A stretch of 64,000 nt of DNA from assembly GCF_028389875.1 (NCBI RefSeq), contig NC_084671.1, positions 29,631,083-29,695,082 on the forward strand, read 5' to 3'. The notes beneath the pieces are model-generated. The model did no database searches, was not told where the DNA came from, and saw nothing but the letters and a program-made list of their open reading frames with translations. This document shows positions 24,501 through 36,500 of this stretch, in pieces. The translations under genes were made by a program, and so were the position numbers. The stretch is from Rhea pennata (lineage: Eukaryota; Chordata; Aves; Rheiformes; Rheidae). Within the stretch, counting starts at the first letter, position 1. Every line of letters begins with the position of its first letter.

Positions 24501-27500
24501 TCTGTAGCTCTTTGTCATAGAAAAATGCTAGCTGGGGACCTTTTTTCTCCTGCCCAACTACCATGGTGTCAGTGTTCTTGGTGTGTTAGTAAGCTTATAT
24601 CCCCTCAAGACACGATTGGAGAACTCACAATTTTAGTTGGTTCTTGTGACCTTTTTTCCGTCTTTTTGCATTCACCTTCTTTTACTGTTTTTCTGTGCTC
24701 TCCAGGTTATTTATATCCTAGCCACACACAGCCAGGGTATCATCTGCTTTTTCCCCTTCATCTCTGCCTTAAGTTCCTGTCCTGTTTCTTAAGTTTTCAG
24801 ATATCCAACTCTGTGCTCTGTCTGATGCTCTTCTTCCTCATGGAATAAGCTTCCCAGAATCTCCACAAAGCAGTCATGCTTTCCTCATTCTCTTGTAATT
24901 GCTGGAACAAAACAGGCAAATCCCCAGGTCTCTGTGACCTCTTGTGCTCCCCAGAAGTCTGTTTTACTCACCTGTTTCATTTGTATTATCTGCATCAGAT
25001 TGATGGTTTCATTCTTTCTCTGTGCTGGACTTCACACAATGGAGTCTTGTTTCAGTCCTTAGCTTTTGGGAGCTACCGTCATTCCAAATAAATAAGAATA
25101 ACAATTATTGTTATTCTTCTAGTCAAGGACATAAGGAATTTGTCAGCACTGCAGTACCTTTGATCCTTCATCCATCATCTTGGGCTTCCCGACGTTATCT
25201 TTGTAGGACATGCTTCCGGTGTTCAGCAAATATTTGATTTCCTGTAAATTTAAATAAAAAGGCCTTTTTCATTTTTAAATGATTTTAAAATACTTCTGGC
25301 ACCACGTGAATACATTCTATTCCAAGGAAAATAAAGGAAAAGTGTTCTGATTAAATATAGATCAAAAGACACTTTTGAGCTATCTCTTCCATCCCCTTCT
25401 GAGAATAGTTTCCTTTCTCTGGCACCGTGGCTCTTTTGACCATGCTTATGCCCTGCCCCATATATTCTGTGTATTCCCTCTTCTACTTCTTGCCTTTTCT
25501 GTATTCATTTAGTTTGATTTCTTACTTGACTCAATGATTTAGATGACTCAAGGGAACAATGCTGTTTTTAGAAAACCACAAAGGTCTTCCAGTAGTGAGA
25601 ATATATTGCACATATTTCATCCTTTCCTGCTGGAGCTTTAAAAGCCCTTTACCAACATGAGCTTTGTCTTGCAAAATCCCTTGAAGAAAGCACTGTTAAC
25701 TTACTTTACAACTGAGTGAATCCAAGGAACCAACTTGAAGTATTGGGTCTCAGCTAGCTCATTTCAGCTGCAGTACAGCAGCTTTACCATTGTACAGCTC
25801 CCTGCGCATGAGGTCCTCCTTCCACCAAGTGCTGCCACAGTGCAAGTAATAATGAATATTAGTAACAGTAAAGTTACTGCTCATTTTGTAAAGCTAAATT
25901 AATAATTTCCCAGTAGAAAAGACGAGCTCACTTGTTTGCTTGCAGCAACCAATAGATGCAACAAAATATGCATTTTGGGCTTGCGAAGCAGCATAAATAC
26001 TTTGCAGTATATAAGAATGTCCACAACATAGACATGTGTGTCCTGTGTTCAGAACTGATGCCCTCAGACACATGCAGTGCAGTGAACAAATGGGTGGGAA
26101 GGGAAGGGAAGGGAAGGGAAGGGAAGGGAAGGGAAGGGAAGGGAAGGGAAGGGAAGGGAAGGGAAGGGAAGGGAAGGGAAGGGAAGGGAAGGGAAAAGTG
26201 ATACTGGATGGCAGTACAGCATGGTGAATCTAGCTCTTTCTTAGGTTTATTACACAACAAAGATGACGCTGTGTTGTCCTACTTGAGTTCATGTGTGTAT
26301 GACACTCAGATCACTTACCTGGGGCATGGTGGTAAGCAGTTACACATCAGTGGGACAGCTATCAGGTATTAAGTGGGATGGTACTGTTTTACCCACAGAT
26401 GTTCGTGGTGTGCCATGGCCTTCTCCAGCTTTCCCAGCTCCTCTACAGTGCAAACTTCAAGAGCAGCCTCACAACTATTGAGAAACGCTTTGGGCTCTCA
26501 AGTCTCTCTTCAGGTTTCATCTCCAGCTTGCATGAGGTAAAAGGGGGAAACACTTGTGTGAGGGCCCTGAGGTAATGAGTGAAGTGCTTGTGTGAGGGCC
26601 AGAATGGAGAGAAAATACACCCATGACTACAGCCCCATCAGTAGTTTCCATTAGAATTCCCTATTTTGATAGGTTTCAGCTGTAGGAATGATCCTGGCTT
26701 GAGTTATTCTAAGCTTTCTCATGACCTCTAAAAGGAGATATAGGCCAGCATCTTTGCCAACATCTACCCCCTACCCCAGTGTTCCCAGTTCTGATGGCCA
26801 TGTGGTAAAGGACTGGGTTTCACTGGCATCCTCCTGCTAGGCTGGCCTCAATATAAACTGTATTCGAGTTGCAACTCAGCTTCTTTTGACTCTGTAAAAA
26901 TAGCTTTAATTTAAACCTGATACTTGATCTATGGCTGCTTTATGGCAAGTTCCTTAACCAGTTCTGGATATCTTGGGAGATATGTAACCCCCTGAGACAT
27001 ATGGTGCAAGAACATATACCTTGTCTTCAGCAGAACTGCTAGAACAGCAGACGCTCTGTCGAGATTTGGGGCCAGACTTGTACCAGCCTGACCACTGCAG
27101 CAGTTTTTTCATTGGATGTGTCAGTTTTGCCAAGGGTATAGACATATCCAAAATTCCTGGGGTCAGATTGGGAGAATAGATTGAGGCTAGATATCCAGGC
27201 ACCTTCCCCGCCCCCCGCCCCCGGAACTGATGATCTCAACATAATGGGGTGGGGAGAGAGCTCAACTCTGAAGCATAGTGTCTGTGCTGCTTTGGGAAAG
27301 GACTAGAAGGACACAGGTATGCATGGCACTACCCTGCAGCAGGGCAAAGCTTGTCGTGCCTGAATTGAAGAAATTCTTATAGACAGTTTCTAATCACTTA
27401 TTGTTCTGGAATTGCTTGGATAAATTTGAAAACCTCCCAGAAACTGCAAGTAGTACCTTTGTCTATTTTCTGAGGATGTCCATTGGGAACATATTAGACC

Positions 27501-30500
27501 TAGATTTCAGAATACTGATTTAGGGTGTCTTACTTCATCAGCAAGCCTAGATGTGTGTTTCTGAGATCAGCCCAGGCATCTCACTGGACAGAGCTGACTC
27601 TAACATTCCCTAAAAGCCCATTTCTGCTGCTAGCTTGATAGGGCCCATGCTTGTTAGTTTTCAGCACAGGACCTGTCTCCTTCCTTCTCCAACTTTGTGC
27701 ACAGGCAGAGGAAGTTGTAATTACTCAGTTTTGAGGAAGATCTTTTTGTTCTTTTGAAATGAATCCTTAGGCACTTAGTAAATCTCTTGTTAAACAAGCA
27801 CATTGTTTTCTTGTTCATATTGTCATGAGTTATATCTGTTCTGGTAGTACTTCAAGTCCAGCTATGAAGGGGCCTGCTTGGAGAGAATATCTTTCTATGG
27901 CAGAGAGAGAATCACTTAATCTCAGCTCATCTTGCATACTGCTGGTCTTTTTGCATGAGATACTTCACCAAGAGTTTGGACGCTTAGACTGCAATCCTCC
28001 AGGGACCTCAGAGAAGTAGGTGCCCAGGTCTTACTTCAACCAGCACATTTATCTAAGATTTAAAAGATTGCCCTAAAGCCCACTTAAACCAATGAAAGAC
28101 CTCCCACTGACTTTAATCAAACCCAAATCATGCGAAGAAAGAAATCCAATACTGGCAATTATTGTTGGTAGTCCCAAACCAGCACAGCTGTGCTCAACAG
28201 GGTATCCTACCACTCACAGCAGTGATACATCAATAACCTGTGTGCTTCTTATCCACTAGAGAAATTACTTTTACTTAAAGACTTTATGTTTGGAGAAATA
28301 ATAAAAAATAAAACTCATACAGCACAGTGTGTTACTGTAAGAGTATAAAGGGAAAAGGGTTGGAATACGATATATGCCATGCTGTTAAATACTATCAGCT
28401 TTCAGAAAATAGATACATCTTTACTTCTCTGCTCTAAGAAAGATTTCTGTGCTTTTTTCTAGTTCTGTGTAAGCTCCCCTGCCTGTCTAGGTTGATAGTC
28501 TTTTCTTATTTATTGCTGCATCAGTTCCAAGAACAAAAACCGCAAGAGACAAAACAAGGGAGCTCATGGAAATGTATATAAAGAGGAAACTTAGACATAA
28601 AATACCAAAGTTAAAATATTGTTTAGTTTGTCCCAAACTGACAAAATATCTGTAATTGTAATTGTATGGTGTTTGTCCCTGTGCCTAAGAGCTACTGCTT
28701 GTATAATGTGTTGAATAAGCTGCACATTTTCATACCATTTTAGCAGAATGAGAAGAATGGGACTGTAATCATATCTGCAGTTCCAAAATCCAATGTTACA
28801 AACATTTACAGTGAACTGGATTTTGTGGCTGGGCTAATGTCTGCTTAGAATCATGGGAGCAGAGGCAATATAGTGCAAAAGTTTTTGCTGAATTTGGGGG
28901 AATCATTAGTTTATGCCACATCCTACTGGGCGGAGAGCATGTGGGTGCTGAAGAAAGCCCCAGCCAAATCACCTGCAGGTATGAAGCAGTCCATGATAAG
29001 AAAGGAAGCACACAGGTTACAGGACCCAAGGAGTTGGCCCGCTAACTTTCGATAAGAAGGAAGCACTGAATCATTGTGAATATGCAGGGTGTAGCTGAGG
29101 GTTGCCCTGTTCTTGCTCTTCAGGGGCCAAGCACCATTTGGCCAAGACAGCTCTCCACCCAACTGCATGCAGAGCTGGAGGAACAAAGTTTTAGGAGAGG
29201 GCCTGACTTCCTCCATGACGTCTTCTGATGCTCTTCAAATTTCATTCTGCTCTTCCCAGATTGGCAATGTCGTCCTCATCATCTTTGTCAGCTACTTTGG
29301 CAGCCGAGTTCACCGCCCTCGAGTGATAGGAGTAGGGGGCCTACTACTGGCACTTGGAGCTTTCCTGGTGACCCTTCCTCACTTCCTCTCAGACCCCTAT
29401 GAATATGCCACGCTGAGTGCAGGTAAGTGCGTCCACTCCTCCCTGGAGAAAAGGGATGTCTGTAACACACAGCAGCATAACATAGTTGATGTGCCTTTTC
29501 TGATTCAGTCCAGGCAGCATGGGTAACTCAGCAGAAAAGGTGAGTTGAGAAGGCCTTTTCATATGCTGGTAGCCACTGTGGACCAGATTAGATGGTTCAG
29601 CCAAAGGTTAATGTCATGCCTAGGACTTAGCATAGAGATGTACACCCTGTGCATCATTCTCTAAAAGCACTTCAAGTGCTGTGCTCTGCCAGTTTTAAGC
29701 CGATCCAATCAGAAGTCCGCTCCTCTGATCCTCGTTGTTTTCTCATCAAGTCTGGCAGATGTGTAGGACATTTAAAGGAGCAGAGTAACTTGTCTGAGGA
29801 CCAGCAATTTCACAAGAGCAAAATTATGAGTAAGTATATATACAGGGAGATCAGCTTCTGCATAATAGGATGTAGTAATCCATCAGATCATTTTTGGTGA
29901 TCACCCCACTTTTCATCTTCCTTTTGATTTTTCAACTGTTCTCTGCTCTTCTTGCCCATATGTGTCAGAGAAAGAAGTGATTTCCAACCAAAAAGTAACC
30001 TTTAATGCAAATAAAGATGTCCACTTCATCTCTTATCATCATCTCATGCTCCACAGAACTGTACGGCCACTAAGTCTTCCTACTGTCATCACTTTCCCCA
30101 CCATAAATCTGGCCACAGTTGCACTGGACTGGGTTTCCCATGCCTTCTTGAAAACAAAGGAATGGTTGTATTCAGTATACGCTGAATTCAAGCACAGTGT
30201 TTGGAGGGAAGGATCTAAGGCAGGTATTATAAGTCTGACTTCAGTGCAGTTTGGCAAGCCCTTTTGAATGCAACAGTTACATGTGGGCCCTTCTACCTCC
30301 TCTGGGCATGTTATTTGTGCCACGTTTTTAGATGACAAGTTTAGTTGCTTTTGTGAAGCACCTAAATTCTCCTCAGATGCTCCTGAATGCCTCCAGAGGG
30401 AGTATCTCTCTACCTAAGTCTATTTTTCAAGTTAAGCAGGACAAGATCTCTCTGAAGGCTTTCAAGACACCTCTTCCCCCAAAACTGCACAAGGAGCTTG

Positions 30501-33500
30501 CTATAGGGCTGACATCCTCAGCTGTAACAGGTGAGGTATACAGCATCCCACATGGCCATGCCACCCTCAGGAATATTTGTAAAAGGGCTACCCATTAAGT
30601 GAGGGAAGCGTATCTTCCAACATGGAAATTATGGGACAGTTATAATACATTTGTTTTGAAAGTTAATCATATTACTAGTTTAACCCATTATTTTTGATCT
30701 ATTTCTCTCCTGGCTAAGCCCTCCTCTCTTTGGACCACTAATCATACTGTGTCCTTGCTTTCTGCACAGGCTGTGCATGTCCTTCCAACCTGCTCCTGAG
30801 CATCCTGGAAACAGATTTATTTTTCATGGCATCAGAAATGTCCCACATGCAGCTCTAAAGCTTCATGACTTGCTGCTGCTGACAGCATCATTATTAATGA
30901 TGAAATGTCATTCAGCTATGCAAAAAGACAGCTGAAGAGAGAACGTGAAACACGATGCACAGAGTTGTCTCTGGGGCAGCAGACTGGGACAGAAGCCCTG
31001 CGATGCAGGAGATGATGATTGTTTTATTGATATCCTGCATGACTGTGAGCAAGCCACTTCACTTCTGGCATCACTGGGGCAATGATGCAATTCCTGGGGG
31101 GCTCAAAGCTCTCTTCCTTCCTCCAGTCACCCTGTGGTGGACTGCAGGCTCTGCAGCACCTTGTCCACTGAGGCTTTGTGCTGTCTGAATGCTGAGCTGG
31201 ATTTGTACCAGAACAGTGCTGCTATATCAGTCCTGCTGGATGGCCATTATCTACTTGAGAAATGAATAGCTATGACACTGTGCATCAGTCTTCATATGCT
31301 CTCATGCCAAAGGAATTCATCTGACAAATCTGAAAGTATAGTGTTGATGAGTATGTATGCCTTGGCACGTTGGCTATGGTTTGGACCCCTTCTTCTTTCT
31401 CCTGGTTTTACTGTGTGACAACAGATGTTGCTCTTGATGGTCTCAGTTCAGGAGGCTGAGAGCTATGGTGGTGCCAGAGAGAAGACTACAAATTCCTCCT
31501 CCAGGAGCTAGGGCTCTGAATGATCTGCAGCCTTGCTGAGCGCACAAGGTGAATCAAATGTAGTTGATGTTTCACCTATAGATCAAAGCTTTTTTCAAAG
31601 GATAGGAAAGTATTGTTGTCTTCATTTAAGTCATAGAGAAATTAAAACATGAGAAATGAGGTCATCTTCCTGCTGCGGATCAGCATGTTGGTGATAAAGT
31701 ACAGTTTAGATTGTCTGTCCCTGATGCCTCTTCTGCAGTAGCCAGTAGATCATATGATGTATACTAAGAAGGGCTACTGATTAAACCAAGGCAGGCTTTG
31801 GGAACAGGCTGGTGTGTATGATTACAGCTCCAGTTGTCATGCAAAGTGCAGTACTCAGAAGTGTCTACATTACATGTAAGGTTGACTTCAGGTTTCCAAA
31901 GTGACCTCAGCCTGTAAATCCTTGGAATGCTAATGAGCCTTATTCTCCTCAAGGCCTGCCACTTTTGAAAATGGGACTTAGGCTCCTAAGTCACTTCATC
32001 TCTTTGCTAAGCTTCTCTCTCTGTGCCTGTGCCACAGAGAGGAAGAGCAGAAGTTTTAGTAGTGACAACCAGAGAAAATCTTGCACTTCTAGTGAGAAGA
32101 TTAATTAGAAGGTTTTGGGTCACACACGTTGAATGTTAGCCTGATACTCTGGGGAATGGTGCCTTGGCTTTGCCATGGAGCTGATGGGTGGCCTTAGGCA
32201 AGTTACTTTCTCTAGTTAGATCATGTGTTCACCATCGCAGAAGTCTTCTGTAGTCTCTCTGTACATCACCTAGTACAATAGGATTTGGATTCTGGATAAG
32301 GAGCAAGACACAGCTAGGAGAAAGATGTTCATATGTGTCTGACAACCAAAGCATTAGAAGCCCACTCCTTTGTTATCCCATGTCAGCTCTGCTCTGGGAA
32401 AGCTGGCACCATCAGAGCTGATCTGCAGCCCAGACTCTATGAAACACTTATAAATGATGGCTTAGTGTGAAAGTGTACCAATGTTCACTCGGAAATATGA
32501 AAACCAGCTCTCTGCTGGCTTGCAGCTGCCTCCCTTTCAAATGTTCAATTGTTTTTTTTTTTTGTTGTTGTTGTTTTTTTTTTTTTTTTTTTTTTTGAGT
32601 TTGAGGAGTGGATCAAGCATCGAATGCCAAGTTTTCCAACAGCTTAAGAGAAAGAGGCTTTAAATTCATTAGTCAGAGTGTGAACTGGTCAGGATTTGGG
32701 ACAAGGGCTGCTCTTTATCATTAAGGAAACAAGTCAAAGCAACATGTATCATGCTGCCTCCCTGCCCAGAGCCATATGTGTTTATATGCAACCCCATGCT
32801 GGTCCTAATGTGGTACTGGCACAGTTGCCTGTCTTTTTCCTCTGGGCTGGGCTGTGTTGTTAGCCTGGGCATTTGCATAGACTGATTTGCATGCTTGGGC
32901 TGAAGCATGCACCTCACCCTGTCTTCGTGGCTGCTATGACTAATGCTGTCATGCAGGAAACTGGTCTGAGCCCCAGGCAAGCCATTGCCTCATGAAACCA
33001 CATTTAGTCATGGTGTTGTTCACAATAGTGATACGACTTGTGATATGAAATGGTATCAGGGCTCTCTTTCCTCACCCCAAGGAGGAGGAATCAAAGGAGC
33101 CTAAGGACACCCACATGAATGCCTTGGAGAGTGGCTGTTAATGGATATCTTCAACTACTAGGCTCCAAGTGCACAGTGTGGATGGCCCTGCCATAGCACT
33201 GGCAATGGCTTGAATCCATTAATGCCTTTTGCTGTCATTGTCTGGCTGATGGTGGTGAGCTCCACATCCCGGTTGGCAGGGCATTTGCAGGTGACTGTTG
33301 TGGCAGATGTATCAGATGGATAAGGGGCTGGCACAGCCTGTGGAAGTGTTACAGTCCTGGGTAGAGTTAGTGTTGCAGTGAGATGTCCGAAACAGGATGA
33401 AAACTTCCTAACAGCCTGACTGCAAGGATGATGTGAGGGATTATGATCATTGCTTTAAAAGGGCCTGAGCTGCTCCTGAGGGCAACAGAGACTTGGGAGC

Positions 33501-36500
33501 TTGACTATCCCAGCGTGCATTCCTCCGTGTTTCTGCCCAGGTACCGTGAGAGAACAAAGACTACTGGCAGGGAAAACAATTCACGGCTCGGGTTTTGAAA
33601 GTATCACTGTATTTGTTAAACTGAGAGTGGAGAGTTCCACAACATGCAATTTAGCATGAGAAGCTTCTGTGGCTCTCATTTTTCTGTTGCTGTAGAATCT
33701 TTATTAGCAAAGGAGGCTCATTCTTTCTGAAAAGACAATCCCCTGCAGACAAGCACTGCTTCAAATAAACTTACATAATGATTTTTGTGGTGTCCTACTA
33801 TTAGGAATGTGCTGTCATATTATGCCAATGAAAACCTTTAATCACCTAACAAATATTTGTTTTTATTTTGTTTCTATTTGCTCAGAAGTGTAGAAAATCC
33901 ACAAAGTTATTTCTTTAACTAGGAAGATGCGATAGGAATGTTGAAACAATTACAGATAATAATAATAAAAAGAAAGACAGAATGAAAAAAGCTAATATTA
34001 AAGACTGGGATTGCTCTATTTGCTCTGTAATGCCTTTATTTTGAATAAGGAATGGGTTTTTCCATCTGTGAATATTTATGTTTTTCTGCTGACTTTGACA
34101 CAGTCCATCCAAAGGCTTAGGTAAACTGGCTGAGCCTAGCTTTACTTCAATTTTTATGAAGAACTTCTTATCCTCTGCTGACAGCTGAAATGTGGTTTGC
34201 TGGAGTTGGACTTTGGGTGGACCTTTCACCTGCACAGTCACAGCACGCAAGAGTAATTACTTTGTTTCCTTCTTCTCTAATCAGTCTGTCCTGAGAAGTC
34301 TGATGAAAATAACACTCTGTTCATTTGCTACACTGACCTCAATATAATGCCACAAAGGAATGGAAAGGTGATGATAACTACTGATTAAAATGAGCAAGTT
34401 CAGCTGAACTCCAATAGTGTGTGACTATGCAGGAAATTTGGAAGATTCCTGGTACCGAGAAATCAAGGCATTTAGTACAGCCTTCAGATTTTGTGGACAA
34501 GAATGCAATTTCTGGCTCAAGGTGCAGATCTGCTCCCAGAGCTGATGGAAGTGGAAGGAGAGGGGCTTCCACATACTGGCAACAATACTGACATTCCCAA
34601 CACTCATGCACCATTACTGCTTGTAAGGCCACATAATAATGGAGCTAAATTAAAAGTAACATTGCAGAAGGGAAAATGGGAATTAGTGTTAGCCTGAACT
34701 AGTTCTTTCAGCTGCTTCACCATGCATCCCCTCTGAGTAAAGGCGACACAGAGTTAGAGTCAGAAAGAAGGAGGCAAGAAACATGCCAATGATTGTAATG
34801 GTCATTTCCTCCCCCCCTCCCCCCCCCATTCCAGGTAACAAGAGCCAGATCCAAGCTGAACTCTGTTATGTAGAGAATAAGTTTGTATGCCCAAATACCA
34901 CTCAGGATCCCCAGAAGGAGGCCAGCAGTATATGGGCAATGATGGTCATCGCCCAGCTGCTGGCTGGAATTGGAACAGTTCCCATACAGCCCTTTGGGAT
35001 ATCCTATGTTGACGACTTCGCCGAAGCAAACAATTCCCCACTGTATGTTGGTAAGTGGAAAGATCTCTCTGCTGCTGAAGCAGGACAATTGTTTTGCCTT
35101 ATTTCATTGCAGATTCCCTGTCCTCTGGACTTTAGAGCTGAAATGGAGAGATGCTTACTTAGATATTGATCTACTGCCCTCTAGGAGACAGGCTCGGGCA
35201 GCAGTTCTGGAACAGGAAATATTATTGCTCTGGGCAAGAGTAGGTGTGCAGGCAGCAATTACCTGCAGGGATTGAACTCCAGAGCAAGATTAGGCTGGTG
35301 AAAATTTGCCCAGTAGGGTTTAGCAGAGAAATACAGATTTTTCAACTAGTTAAATTCTCTATAAAAAAGAGACTGCTTCTCATAGATTATTTCAGTAAAT
35401 TGAGAGATAAACAAATCTGCAGATAAGCAGATAAGCAAATGAGATGTTAGTCCCCTTGCCCTCTACAGGGTTATATTTATGGTATGGGTGTTAGGAAGCC
35501 CACATAGGTTTATAACTGAATAGTAGAATAGGTGTAGCTGGTTAAGGCCAGATGGGTATCCAAAAGAGATGGAACTTCTCTCTTGCTTTAGTACCTGTGA
35601 AAACACGGTGCCACTCAGGGGGGAAAAGTAGTAAGAAAACTTTCTCAGAAGCCTTCCCCTGCTCTTATTTTGCATCTGTTATTATGCTTTGGCCAGAGAC
35701 ATTACATAGCTACATACTGTACAATGAATGCAAGTTTTGCAGCAAGGCTTCAAAGTTGACATTGTTGCTATGGAATTAGTCACCAGTCCCTCCAAGAGAC
35801 AGGTTCTTAAGCTCAGGAGAGGTCCCATAGAAATCAGTATTGGCTTACATGTTAAACTGCAAATCTTTTCCCAGTGAATGGTAGAGCCTAGTTGGGCTTG
35901 GAGCCCTTACATGATCTTCCAAATCAGTTTGTAAGTTATTTAAGAATTTGATTCCTTTTGTTGCTGAACAATGTCTTTGAAGCAGCCAAAGGCATTAGAG
36001 TGGTTTAGGAGTCAAAACTGGATATCCCAAAATAAGGTAAGTATTTAAGGAGAAGGGAAAGCCTTCAGGATGAGACTTCCAAGGACAGGCTTTGAATAAG
36101 TGCTGAAGTGCTTGGCAGGGTCTCTAGATCCACCCAGGCAGATTTTGCTCCAGAATCCTGCTGGAAAGGGCTACCACACCATGTAAGAGCTCTGGAGAAA
36201 GTTTTCCATGTGGGTAAGCCTTGCTTCTCTCAGCTCAAATAGTTTTGACTGGCAAAATGAAATAAAGAGAATGTTTATTTCCAATACTTGTTTTTCTTCC
36301 CTCAGTAGTAGCTTACTTACAGTGGTTTTTTCCCCTCCTTTTAGCCATCTTATTCTCCATCGCAGTGTTTGGCCCTGCTTTTGGATATTTGCTGGGATCT
36401 GTGGTGCTGCGTCTTTTTGTGGATATTGGAAGAGTTGACATTGGTGAGTATTTCCCAGGTAGTACTGGACTTTCTAACATTACAGAATCAGAAGGTCATT

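Larger units (their letters stand above)
8694..26398 (+). other. SLCO2A1: SLCO2A1 intron 1 (17.7 kb)
   Basis: The largest intron of the gene. No coding exon is recognised in it. It holds a T29 tract (9473-9501), AC and GT repeats, two CR1-tailed SINEs (about 15205-15350 and 18297-18452), an 18-bp tandem duplication (24078-24113), a palindromic AT-rich element with SOX-like half sites (25094-25118) and a (GGGAA)20 tract (26096-26195). Open frames in it are short and unconvincing. Confidence 0.9.

Noticed and set aside
26096-26227. Gly-Arg-Glu-Lys repeat protein
   Set aside because: Translation of the GGGAA microsatellite.
34717-35088. Antisense 123-codon frame opposite exon 4
   Set aside because: It is a shadow of a conserved coding exon on the plus strand.
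35244-35300. Minus-strand B-box-like sequence near 35270 as a third SINE
   Set aside because: No A box and no CR1 tail at a proper distance; the match is too short.
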